Source: Ignatzschineria cameli (GTDB lineage Bacteria; Pseudomonadota; Gammaproteobacteria; Cardiobacteriales; Wohlfahrtiimonadaceae). Taken from it: a stretch of DNA of 64,000 nt. The notes beneath the pieces are model-generated. The model was given only the letters and a program-made list of their open reading frames with translations, was not told the DNA's origin and searched no databases. The translations under genes were made by a program, and so were the position numbers. Below, piece by piece: positions 48,336 through 56,009 of this stretch; the stretch's first letter is position 1, and the number at the start of each line of letters is the position of its first letter. The stretch spans positions 186,001-250,000 of the forward strand of contig NZ_QEWW01000001.1 in NCBI RefSeq assembly GCF_003121895.1, read 5' to 3'.

Positions 48336-49118
48336 TTAAGGCTGAAGGTAGCGAATCATCTCTCCGAGACGTTTACGATCGATTAAGATAACATCGAGTT
48401 TAATGGCCGCTTCAATCGCTGCTTTGGTAAAGCCGCTATTGGTAATCACAATAATACGATCTAGTTCATAAAGATCTTTCGCTGTATAGATCTCTTGAAT
48501 TGCTGAGAGCGGTACATTTCGTCCCCATCGTTTGCATTGAAAGCCATATTTGAGCTTGTCATGCTCAGCATAAACATCGAGCCCTTTATCATTACTATAG
48601 GGGGAGACGCGAATCTTTTTAAATTGGTAGAGATGTAGAAGATTTGCAACATAATGTTCAAATTGTTCCCCATCCATCTGATCGATATCGTCCAATGTAT
48701 AGCTTGCGGCACGGCGATCTTTCTCATATTCTCGTCGGAAGATATTGAGCGAGATAATTTTTCTACCTATCTGCAAAACAAGATCGCCAATAGCTTTAAA
48801 AGTAGGAATTATAGGGATCAATGCCATTATGCTAGGGTAGAGCGGATTAACATGGCGAAAGAGAGTAATATAGAGAAGAAAACCAGCCCAAGCGGCTGTA
48901 ATCATAAATGCTTCCGAGGCGGAGAGATAGAGCCAACGACCGATACTGATAATCGGAATAAGGAGCAGAAGGGTAAAGTAGAGAACCCCAAGATAAGCAA
49001 CCCAATGATTTTCAGAGTGAATAAGGGAGAGCCCCATTAGGGTTAAAACCGAAATGGTCACAAATGGCATTGTGATATAGCCAAAGAAATATTTTGATAT
49101 TGTAAATGCGCACTTCAT
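48336..49118 (-). CDS. Membrane-anchored Mrr-like restriction endonuclease-fold protein
   Basis: 260 residues. About four hydrophobic segments fill the first ~120 residues, followed by a nuclease-like domain (about 145-258). MDGEQFEHYVANLL is the Mrr entry helix; GLDV supplies the catalytic Asp and FQCKRW the Q-x-K. The signature D...QxK core is intact, so activity on DNA or RNA is plausible. The membrane anchor suggests action on incoming or modified DNA at the envelope. It lies just before the tRNA island. Confidence 0.75.
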   Translation of the reverse strand: MKCAFTISKYFFGYITMPFVTISVLTLMGLSLIHSENHWVAYLGVLYFTLLLLIPIISIGRWLYLSASEAFMITAAWAGFLLYITLFRHVNPLYPSIMALIPIIPTFKAIGDLVLQIGRKIISLNIFRREYEKDRRAASYTLDDIDQMDGEQFEHYVANLLHLYQFKKIRVSPYSNDKGLDVYAEHDKLKYGFQCKRWGRNVPLSAIQEIYTAKDLYELDRIIVITNSGFTKAAIEAAIKLDVILIDRKRLGEMIRYLQP

Positions 49119-49316
49119 CGTTATTAATTTTCTACTTTTCTGCGCAAACCTTGATTTAAACTAGCTTAGGAGAGATTATTCTACCATAAGGTTATCTGAT
49201 TAATCTCAAAAAATATAAAATAGGACTTGAAAAAGAGAAAATTTTCATTAAATAGAGGAGAAATAGGCGCTTAAAGTTGTTTCTCGTTTAATTAGTGCGC
49301 AATTATAAAGATAGTG

Positions 49317-49345
49317 TTGACAGTTATCGTGATACTATATAGAAT
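49317..49345 (+). promoter_or_regulatory. Promoter of the tandem tRNA-Met genes
   Basis: A consensus -35 TTGACA (49317-49322) lies 17 bp before TAGAAT (49340-49345). The first tRNA begins 15 bp after the -10 box. Confidence 0.78.
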
Positions 49346-49359
49346 TCCTTTCTAGTTCA

Positions 49360-49436
49360 GGACATATAGCTCAGTTGGTTAGAGCACAGCACTCATAATG
49401 CTGGGGTCGGTAGTTCGAATCTACCTATGTCCACCA
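49360..49436 (+). tRNA. tRNA-Met (CAU), copy 1
   Basis: A 77-nt cloverleaf. Acceptor GGACATA / TATGTCC, D arm AGCTCAGTTGGTTAGAGC, anticodon stem CAGCA / TGCTG around CTCATAA, T arm GGTAG-TTCGAAT-CTACC, and encoded CCA. The D and anticodon arms match elongator tRNA-Met; the formal alternative is a CAU tRNA-Ile modified by TilS. Confidence 0.93.
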
Positions 49437-49479
49437 AACCAGTGGTTTTAGAGTGCAATTTTAAGACCACAAAAAATTA

Positions 49480-49556
49480 GGACATGTAGCTCAGTTGGTT
49501 AGAGCACAGCACTCATAATGCTGGGGTCAGTGGTTCAACTCCACTCATGTCCACCA
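49480..49556 (+). tRNA. tRNA-Met (CAU), copy 2
   Basis: Nearly the same as copy 1 through the anticodon arm, but with acceptor GGACATG / CATGTCC and T arm AGTGG-TTCAACT-CCACT; CCA is encoded. It lies 43 nt after copy 1 and is probably cotranscribed. Its 3' end is the left boundary of the accessory island. Confidence 0.92.
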
Positions 49557-49560
49557 ACAC

Positions 49561-49590
49561 AAAAAGCCCACTTTTTAGTGGGCTTTTTTA
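49561..49590 (+). terminator. Rho-independent terminator of the tRNA-Met operon
   Basis: AAAAAGCCCACT and AGTGGGCTTTTTT form a perfect stem with a short T loop. A near-identical copy is found at 54223-54250, at the other end of the island. Confidence 0.92.
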
Positions 49591-50039
49591 TTGCTTCAAA
49601 AAATGAGTATCAGTTCAAAATTTAAAAAATGGCATTAGTACTATCACACTAAGGCATTTTAGCAAATGTCGTCATGGATAGTTTATTTCAGATGACGCAA
49701 GGATTTTATGAAAATATTTCTCAAATTTGGTTCGTCATAGAAATTCTAATCTAGGAGATAAGCCTTAATGTTAACCAAGGCTTATCATTAAGCAATGTTT
49801 GGAGTATCGGATAGAGGGATTGTATTAATTTCTTGATGATCACATTTTACAGTTTTTTTTATTTCAAATGGTCTATAGCCTCAGAATACTTTGTCTAAAA
49901 ATGTGTATAAATTTAGTGAGTTTTCTCCCTATTAATTGGTAAAAGTAAGTGGGGATGATGTGGTATTATCTATATGAAATTGAAAGGCAGTCTAGAATAT
50001 TTTACTAATACAGCTACGTTACTGAAAAGGAGTTATTCA
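49591..50039. other. 450-bp noncoding leader of the island operon
   Basis: It contains a perfect 10-bp hairpin GATAAGCCTT (49757-49766) / AAGGCTTATC (49777-49786) with a 10-nt loop, and several CGTCAT/ATGACG words near 49670-49730. There is no T tail after the hairpin. No open frame is supported. It may hold a promoter or small RNA for the operon. Confidence 0.4.
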
Positions 50040-50657
50040 ATGTATGGGAAATTTATTGTTATTGAGGGCATAGATGGTGCTGGTACTACAACTCAATCCG
50101 AGATGCTTTTTGACTATTTTATCTGTCAAAATATTAAATCTCATTTAACTTATGAACCATCGAGTGGGCCGATAGGAAATCTCATAAGAGAAATATTTAA
50201 AGGTCGTATACTAGTAACTAATGATGAGTTGCTTTTTGATAAACAGCTTGCATATTTATTTGCTGCTGATCGACATGATCATTTATATAATCCCATTGAT
50301 GGTATTGAAAATATCTTGTCTCAAAATATAAATGTCATTTGTACTAGATATTTTTTTTCTTCATATGTTTATCACTCTAGAACTAAAAAGGAAAGAGAGT
50401 TCCTTTATAATTTAAATAAAGAATTTAGAAAGCCTGATTTAATTATTTATTTAGATAATCCAATTGAAGTATCAATGGAAAGAATGTCAAATAGAATGGT
50501 GAAAGATACATATGAAAATTTCAGGAAACTAAAGCAAGTAAAGGATAATTATGATACCGTTATTGAAGAATATAATGGCAATGTAACCAGAATATTAGCA
50601 GATCAACCTGTTAACATTATTCATCAAAAAATTGTCAATGCTGTATTAAGCTTATAA
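50040..50657 (+). CDS. Thymidylate-kinase-like P-loop nucleotide kinase
   Basis: 205 residues. N-terminal EGIDGAGTTTQ is the P-loop (the usual Lys of GKST is replaced, as Tmk-like proteins can have GAGTTT). AADRHDH matches the Tmk DRYxH region, and RYFFSSYVYH corresponds to the DRY/substrate block. LID residues are poorly conserved. The ATG at 50040 follows AAGGAG by 8 nt; the longer frame from 49974 is rejected. First gene of a four-gene operon. A housekeeping tmk is expected elsewhere, so this one is probably accessory. Confidence 0.82.
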   Translation: MYGKFIVIEGIDGAGTTTQSEMLFDYFICQNIKSHLTYEPSSGPIGNLIREIFKGRILVTNDELLFDKQLAYLFAADRHDHLYNPIDGIENILSQNINVICTRYFFSSYVYHSRTKKEREFLYNLNKEFRKPDLIIYLDNPIEVSMERMSNRMVKDTYENFRKLKQVKDNYDTVIEEYNGNVTRILADQPVNIIHQKIVNAVLSL

Positions 50658-50667
50658 GAGAGGTAAC

Positions 50668-50994
50668 ATGTCAATTTTCCCAAATTTATTGCTTTTGAAT
50701 AAAAATGAATTAAAAGACATATTCCAGAAAATTATTTCAAAGAATGTATTTTTAAAAAAAGATCTTGATATTTTGTTAAGTGAATACCCTTTCATAAACA
50801 GATCATTGGAAAGTTATGTTATTTCAATAAGCTTCACTTTGGTCAATTTAGAATTAGCCATATCAAATCCATTTAAAGAGAAATTAAAAAAGAATTTAGA
50901 GTTTTTAAGAAAGAAGTTTGGAATTGATGAAAGAGATGTTATTGCATTAGATAATAAAATAGATTTGATACTCGAGCTAAATTGGAATATTTAA
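50668..50994 (+). CDS. Unknown 108-residue protein of the island operon
   Basis: Predicted all-helical, Leu/Lys/Ile-rich and soluble. No family recognised. It starts 10 nt after the kinase gene behind GAGAGG. Its stop codon directly abuts the next ATG, so it is firmly part of the operon. Confidence 0.65.
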   Translation: MSIFPNLLLLNKNELKDIFQKIISKNVFLKKDLDILLSEYPFINRSLESYVISISFTLVNLELAISNPFKEKLKKNLEFLRKKFGIDERDVIALDNKIDLILELNWNI

Positions 50995-51759
50995 ATGATA
51001 ATTTGTGATAAAGATTTATTAAGTAAAATTATAAAAAATGGCTTCAACTCAGACCGTATTAAGGGGGCATCTTATGAATTAACCGCAAGTAATGAATATT
51101 TTGATCTGACAGAAAACCCCTCTAAAAAAATAATAGCAAAAAATGAAGAAAATAAAAAGATTTTGATTAAGCCTCTTCATAAGGTAGTTTTAATAACAGC
51201 AGAAGAGTTAGAATTACCAGCCAATATAATTGGTCGGATAGTTACTAAAGGATCATTGTTCAGTATAGGATTGAGTGCAATAAATACTATTGCTGATCCA
51301 GGATTTAAGGGTAGGCTAGGTTTGGTGTTTTATAATTTTAGCTCAAAGTATATTGTTTTAGATGTAGGGCAAGAAATCGCAAAAATAGATTTTAATCAAG
51401 TACGAGATGAATGTGAAACATATTCAGGACAACATGGATTTAGTTTAAATCATTGGCCCGTTCTAACTAATTTACAATATACTTATAATGAGGTTAAAAA
51501 CCATGAACTTATGAAGTCTTCTTCTTTAGATGAAGCATATGAAATTCTTCCTAACTCTATTACTGACTTGCTTAAAAAACTACAGAAAGGGATATATGCT
51601 TTGCGTATGGTTTTAATTGTATTATTTACAATAAATTTGATCGCATGCACGCTTTTATTTTTTAATAAAATTGAAGGTATCACAGCCGGGTTACTTATTA
51701 ATGGTATAACCGCCCTTATTGGCTTTATATTTACATTTTCTAAAAGTAAGATTTTTTAA
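50995..51759 (+). CDS. dCTP deaminase/dUTPase-fold protein with two C-terminal membrane helices
   Basis: 254 residues. The N-terminal ~150 residues align by eye with Dcd: GASYELT, KGSLFSIGL (Dcd RSSLARLGL), ADPGFKGRLGLVFYN (Dcd IDPGWSGCIVLEFYN), and a DVGQEIAKI strand. The Glu of the Dcd VLEFYN motif, the catalytic base, is Val here, so ordinary deamination is doubtful. dUTPase-like or nucleotide-sensing activity is possible. Residues ~200-250 form two hydrophobic helices, so it is membrane-anchored, which is unusual for this fold. Confidence 0.75.
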   Translation: MIICDKDLLSKIIKNGFNSDRIKGASYELTASNEYFDLTENPSKKIIAKNEENKKILIKPLHKVVLITAEELELPANIIGRIVTKGSLFSIGLSAINTIADPGFKGRLGLVFYNFSSKYIVLDVGQEIAKIDFNQVRDECETYSGQHGFSLNHWPVLTNLQYTYNEVKNHELMKSSSLDEAYEILPNSITDLLKKLQKGIYALRMVLIVLFTINLIACTLLFFNKIEGITAGLLINGITALIGFIFTFSKSKIF

Positions 51760-51782
51760 ATCTTTCTCTATTTCTTATAAAT

Positions 51783-52745
51783 GTGAAAAAAATATTTTTT
51801 TTAGCAGTAAACACTGCTATGACAAAACATAATGAAATTACCGAACGCTACATTAAGTTTTATGATGAAAGGGCTAGTGAAAAACTTTATTGCTCTATTG
51901 TTGGGAATGTTGTTATTCCAAACGGATATCCAACTAATTCAAATACTCCAATAATATCAAATAATAAATTATGGAAAGAATTAGCAACTAGAATCAATTC
52001 TAAAGGAACAAGACCAGGTATACAACTAGCCAGTACTTGGCCGACATATGAGGGGCAGCGTAATTTTATATCTAGAGAGAATAGTTTAGAAACATATAGA
52101 AGTTATATGGAAGGCATCAATCAACGAACTATACAGTCAATATTTTCAAATCTTTATTTAGCCTCGCGAATGTCAATTGACTTTGGTTTTAAACATATAC
52201 AGTTACATGCAGGACATGGCTATTTATTTAATCTTTTAATAGAACCTGTTTTTACGTCTTTTCATGATTTAATAATGGAAAAACTAGAAGAGTGGTTATT
52301 TTTTTTGAAAAAAAATAATATAGAGTCATCAATAAGAGTAAGCTTAGTGACAGGAAATTTAGACATAGATAAAGCTCTTGAAATTAGCAATTTAATTCCT
52401 AAGCTATCCCCTGATTATTATGATCTAAGTGATGGTTTTTATAATATAGATAAAAAGCTAATCTATCCATACTCGAAGAATATAGAATGCAGGAAAAATA
52501 GGCAAATAGATATCAGTAACACATATATTCAACAAAAATTTATCTCATCAGGATTGTCATATGGTTTATATGATGAAGAAATTCTGCCTGATAATCTTCA
52601 TATTGGTATATGTCGAGATTTAATTGCATCCCCGAACTTTTTAAATTTTCCTAATGAAAAGGGATGTAGCAAATGCTCAAAATGTCATTATTACTCAAGA
52701 GGTAAAAGTGAATTAGAATGCCCCAAATGGGATGAGAAGTATTAG
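51783..52745 (+). CDS. Old-Yellow-Enzyme-like flavin oxidoreductase
   Basis: 320 residues starting at GTG (an ATG two bases earlier is followed by a stop). TIM-barrel signatures of the NADH:flavin oxidoreductase family: GIQLASTWP near residue 78, and FKHIQLHAGHGYLFNLLIEP (substrate-binding His/His). A C-terminal cysteine cluster CSKCSKCHYYSRG...ECP could bind Fe-S or zinc as in the 2,4-dienoyl-CoA reductase group. It follows the Dcd-like gene by 23 nt. Confidence 0.75.
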   Translation: MKKIFFLAVNTAMTKHNEITERYIKFYDERASEKLYCSIVGNVVIPNGYPTNSNTPIISNNKLWKELATRINSKGTRPGIQLASTWPTYEGQRNFISRENSLETYRSYMEGINQRTIQSIFSNLYLASRMSIDFGFKHIQLHAGHGYLFNLLIEPVFTSFHDLIMEKLEEWLFFLKKNNIESSIRVSLVTGNLDIDKALEISNLIPKLSPDYYDLSDGFYNIDKKLIYPYSKNIECRKNRQIDISNTYIQQKFISSGLSYGLYDEEILPDNLHIGICRDLIASPNFLNFPNEKGCSKCSKCHYYSRGKSELECPKWDEKY

Positions 52746-53018
52746 TAATCTATATATTAGAATATTTTATTTCAAAACTGACATAACCTATTAAGGTATA
52801 ATTAAACACTTGTATAAAATTAAATGCAATACAATTAATTATGATATAAAACTAAAATAGTTATGTATAATTCCCTCAATCTCAATAATATTGATACTTA
52901 TCAATATTAATAGTGGGAGCTAAATAATAATGCATATCAAGAAAATTTAAAAAGATTATATTTTGGCTTTTCAGTTTTTTGTCGTGGCAAAAGTCGAAGT
53001 TAGAACATAAGCCTATCA

Positions 53019-53129
53019 TCAAATGTACAGTTCGTAACTAGAGACTTTAGGGGCTCCTCTTTTTTTAAATTGATTAGGAAGGATATTACCCAATAATTCG
53101 TGGGTTCTTTCTTCGTTATAACTTAAGAT
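53019..53129 (-). pseudogene. Remnant of an IS3-like transposase C-terminus
   Basis: On the minus strand the frame ILSYNEERTHELLGNILPNQ, continuing to a TGA at 53019, has the YNxERxHxxLG...P..F pattern of integrase-core transposases. The segment just upstream (D-L-N-L-K in another frame) suggests a frameshift. No start, catalytic DDE or terminal repeats are visible. The region 52746-53382 otherwise lacks a convincing gene. Confidence 0.6.
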
Positions 53130-53382
53130 TTAAATCATTGATAAGGGTTATATGTGAAGGGTGGTAGGTGGTAGAATTAAGGTGATTAGTAGTAATATTA
53201 TTATGTTTAGATGGGTAACAAACCATGTAAATCTGGGGTCAGTAATCCTAAAAGGGATATTTTCTAAATTTGATTATTTGAAGGTTTTCGCTATTTTCAT
53301 AGAGCTGTACTACAATAGATTAAATAATCAAATTTCTTCATTGATTGGAGAATATTATTAATATTTGCCGGAGGAAATAAGT

Positions 53383-53571
53383 ATGCTATATGAAAAAAAA
53401 GGATTTTTGCGATCTGTAGCAAGTATATTTATACAAGGCTCTAGCTATTATGACTATAAAAAAATTACTCAGAAATCCTTTAAAGAGGCTTCTGCTGAGG
53501 ATATTTTAGAAATATCTAAAGATTTTGAAAGAGTCACAAAAAAATATATATCTGATAAAAATATAGAGTGA
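53383..53571 (+). CDS. Small protein preceding the DUF2335 gene
   Basis: 62 residues from ATG 53383, with a strong ribosome site (GGAGGAAATAAGT). The first part holds a moderately hydrophobic helix and SSYYDYKK; the rest is charged and helical. No family is recognised. It lies 44 nt before the DUF2335 gene and is probably paired with it. Confidence 0.6.
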   Translation: MLYEKKGFLRSVASIFIQGSSYYDYKKITQKSFKEASAEDILEISKDFERVTKKYISDKNIE

Positions 53572-53615
53572 TACATTTTTTAATAAATAAACTGTAGTAT
53601 TACCATAGATTTAGC

Positions 53616-54110
53616 ATGAGAAAAGAAAATCATCAGGAAGCTGAAAATAATAAAAACTCTCAGGCGAATGATTTAATACAAGAGCTTCAAAAGCAAGGTA
53701 TTTTAGATGATGATGCGCTGAAAGTCATATATGAAAATCCTGAAGCTGCAAAGGTTATTACTCAGATAGCTGTTCAATATAAACAGGAAAGTTACGATAG
53801 TCCATTCCCTCATCCTGATCATCTGGAAAGATTTAACGAACTCTATGCTGATGCTGCTGAAACCGTTTTTAAGGAATTTGAGTGGCAGGGAAAACATCGT
53901 AGAGATATGGAGTCTATTATTGTAGAGAGAGGAACGAAGTTTGATCTTAATGCTCAAAAATATGGGTTTTTTACATCTATAATTTTAGTGATAGCAGCTT
54001 TGTTTGGAATGTATATGGGATGGGATGTTTTATCTTATGGAATTCTCGGCTTTGGTGTAGCTCCTATCGTATCTAGTTATTTTGGTAAATTTTCTAAAAA
54101 AGAAAAATAA
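53616..54110 (+). CDS. DUF2335 membrane protein
   Basis: 164 residues: Asn/Gln/Glu-rich N-terminus, a helical segment (SPFPHPDHLERFNEL...), and a C-terminal helical hairpin of two membrane segments (about 112-158). The P-x-P-x-x-x-L-x-x-F start and the QGKHRRDMES stretch match DUF2335, a family common in mobile regions and of unknown role. Confidence 0.72.
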   Translation: MRKENHQEAENNKNSQANDLIQELQKQGILDDDALKVIYENPEAAKVITQIAVQYKQESYDSPFPHPDHLERFNELYADAAETVFKEFEWQGKHRRDMESIIVERGTKFDLNAQKYGFFTSIILVIAALFGMYMGWDVLSYGILGFGVAPIVSSYFGKFSKKEK

Positions 54111-54199
54111 CATTTAAACTTTGCTCTTAAAATCGTTCTCAAGACATTGTTATACGGATAAATAGCTACTGTTCTGATTTATAAATTTGTCAACGTTAT

Positions 54200-54252
54200 T
54201 TAGGACGGGTCACCACCAACACAAAGCCTACTTTTTAGTGGGCTTTTCTTAT
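54200..54252 (+). repeat. Right boundary of the island: tRNA-Met remnant plus terminator copy
   Basis: TTAGGAC (54200-54206), GGGTCA (54207-54212) and CCACCAACAC (54213-54222) are three separate pieces of the tRNA-Met copy 2 context, with the rest of the tRNA missing. The terminator copy follows (54223-54250, one G-U pair in the stem). It looks like an internally deleted third tRNA-Met gene. The remaining spacer to 54473 shows nothing else. Confidence 0.65.
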
Positions 54253-54473
54253 TGCCTAAATGACTAAATGTCTAAATCTAAGCTCCTTTATTAGCTCGGC
54301 AATAGCTTGGAAGTGTAAGCTATATACAGCATTCTCTACTCCCTATTTATCTCTCCAACTTTCATTGTTTATACCATTAGTTATTTTTGTCATTATTTCT
54401 GGCAACAAGGTAAGATACTTTAATCTGGCCATATAGAAGGCGTGATCTAATTAAAGAGAGAAGAGAGCTAAAC

Positions 54474-55028
54474 ATGAAAAAATTATTATTGAGTCTTATT
54501 GTAGGTGGGTTGGTTACGTTAGGGCAGATGCTCTTTGCCGCTGATATCAAAGCAGTTAGTGATTTTGATAGTGAGCGTTATCTTGGGCAATGGTATGAAA
54601 TTGCGCGGTTACCTAACTTTTTTCAAGAGAAATGTGTCGGGGATATTTCCGCTCAATATCAGCGTGAAGGGGCGGGGATTTCGGTGGTCAATCGTTGCCG
54701 AGTCGCTGATGGAAAGGTGGATGTTGCTAATGGCTATGCCACTGTTGAAAATAGTAGTGGCAGTGAGTTGAAGGTCTCTTTTCTCCCCCGTTATTTCCGC
54801 TGGATCCCCTTTACAAAGGGGGATTATTGGGTTTTAAGAATAGATCCTGAGTATCAGATCTCTTTAGTCGGTGACTCTGATCGAAAATATCTCTGGCTTC
54901 TTTCTCGCACTCCTACCTTGTCAGAAGATCTGATTGCCGATTATCTCAATAGTGCAAAAGCGATGGGTTATCAGCTAGATGAGGTAATCTATACACAAAA
55001 CAGCCCTTATAATGTGAGTGATCAGTAA
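54474..55028 (+). CDS. blc: Bacterial lipocalin (Blc-like)
   Basis: 184 residues with a signal peptide (about 1-23, no lipobox Cys) and the lipocalin core: YLGQWYEIARLPNFFQ (the GxW motif), a conserved NRC and WVLRIDPEY. It probably binds fatty acids or lysophospholipids in the periplasm. The absence of an acylation Cys suggests a soluble form. A metallophosphoesterase gene starts 3 nt after it. Confidence 0.88.
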   Translation: MKKLLLSLIVGGLVTLGQMLFAADIKAVSDFDSERYLGQWYEIARLPNFFQEKCVGDISAQYQREGAGISVVNRCRVADGKVDVANGYATVENSSGSELKVSFLPRYFRWIPFTKGDYWVLRIDPEYQISLVGDSDRKYLWLLSRTPTLSEDLIADYLNSAKAMGYQLDEVIYTQNSPYNVSDQ

Positions 55029-55031
55029 CGC

Positions 55032-55658
55032 ATGGGAAGAAAGTTACAGAAATTAGAGATTTTACATGTCACAGATCTTCACTACCAGAAGAAGCTCTAT
55101 CGCTGGATTGCGAAGGTAGAGGATCGCTTTGATCTGATCTGTTTAACGGGAGATCTTCTTGATGAACGGGCAAATGATGCTGGTAAGAAGCAGATTCGAT
55201 ATCTGAAGCGTTGGCTTGCTAAGCGTAAGATGCCGGTGATGATCTGTAGTGGCAATCATGATTATGTTAAAGAATCGATCGATTGGATGAAGGATCTCCC
55301 TTATGGTGATGGGCAAATACATCCTATTTTAGGACTCAAAATTGCTTCTGCTCCCGAAGATTGTCGTGATTTTCGCCCCTATTATGATTGCGATATCTTG
55401 TTACATCATTATCCCCCGAAAGGAACACCAACGGCATTTCATCGTAAGAAGGGAAAAGATGTTGGAAGCAAATGGTTAGCGCAAGAATTGCCTAATCTTC
55501 GATGTCAGCTACTCTTAACAGGACACGCTCATCGTCCACTTCTCCCTATTTTTGTACGCCACGGAATTAAAATTTATAACTCAGGTGGGGATCATGCTCC
55601 TAAGCAACCGAAATATAGTCATATTACTTACTATTTTCCCAAGAATAAGAGATGTTAA
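55032..55658 (+). CDS. Calcineurin-like metallophosphoesterase
   Basis: 208-residue cytoplasmic phosphoesterase with TDLHYQK, TGDLLDE, SGNHDY, HHYPP and TGHAHRP, the complete metal-site set. Substrate unknown. It forms a two-gene unit with blc and ends before a terminator. Confidence 0.85.
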   Translation: MGRKLQKLEILHVTDLHYQKKLYRWIAKVEDRFDLICLTGDLLDERANDAGKKQIRYLKRWLAKRKMPVMICSGNHDYVKESIDWMKDLPYGDGQIHPILGLKIASAPEDCRDFRPYYDCDILLHHYPPKGTPTAFHRKKGKDVGSKWLAQELPNLRCQLLLTGHAHRPLLPIFVRHGIKIYNSGGDHAPKQPKYSHITYYFPKNKRC

Positions 55659-55711
55659 GAAGAGAAAGTAGAGAAAGCGGAGTGGGCAATGATTTAAGTA
55701 GATAGAGGAAG

Positions 55712-55743
55712 GTAATCTAGGATTACTTAGATTGCTTTTTTTT
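55712..55743 (+). terminator. Rho-independent terminator of blc and the phosphoesterase gene
   Basis: An 8-bp stem (55712-55719 with 55728-55735, one wobble) is followed by eight Ts. Confidence 0.8.
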
Positions 55744-55931
55744 AATAAATTTCTCTTCTTTCTTCTCTTTTTTTGAAAAGCATGATATTTTGGGTATAAA
55801 TATATAAAACTTATATGTTTAATTTTAGGTGCTGTTTTAGAGCTGTGATAGATCAATTTATAATCTGGGTTTATAACCTGGATTTGTGATTTGGTTATAG
55901 CGTTGTAGCACTATTTTTTATATTTCAATGT

Positions 55932-55986
55932 CTTATAAACGACTTATAAACGACTTATAAACGTCTTATAAAAGACTTATAAGAGT
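55932..55986. repeat. 11-bp tandem repeat upstream of metQ
   Basis: Five consecutive 11-bp units based on CTTATAAACGA; the first two are perfect and later ones diverge. They end about 25 bp before the metQ ribosome site. Confidence 0.9.
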
Positions 55987-56009
55987 CTTATCAATAGAGG
56001 GGGAGTTGT

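Larger units (their letters stand above)
49551..54252. mobile_element. AT-rich genomic island at tRNA-Met, flanked by direct repeats
   Basis: About 4.7 kb between two copies of the segment CACCAACACAAA plus terminator hairpin (49553-49591 and 54214-54252, about 40 bp with a few differences). The interior is clearly more AT-rich than the flanks and has different codon use (AAA, ATA, TTA heavy). It carries six genes and a transposase relic. No integrase or recombination directionality factor is present, so it is a decayed or non-autonomous island, or was captured by recombination between tRNA repeats. Confidence 0.65.

Noticed and set aside
53161-53361. 66-codon frame between the transposase relic and the small island gene
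   Set aside because: Starts at GTG without ribosome site; composition looks like chance in AT-rich DNA, though a decayed gene cannot be excluded.
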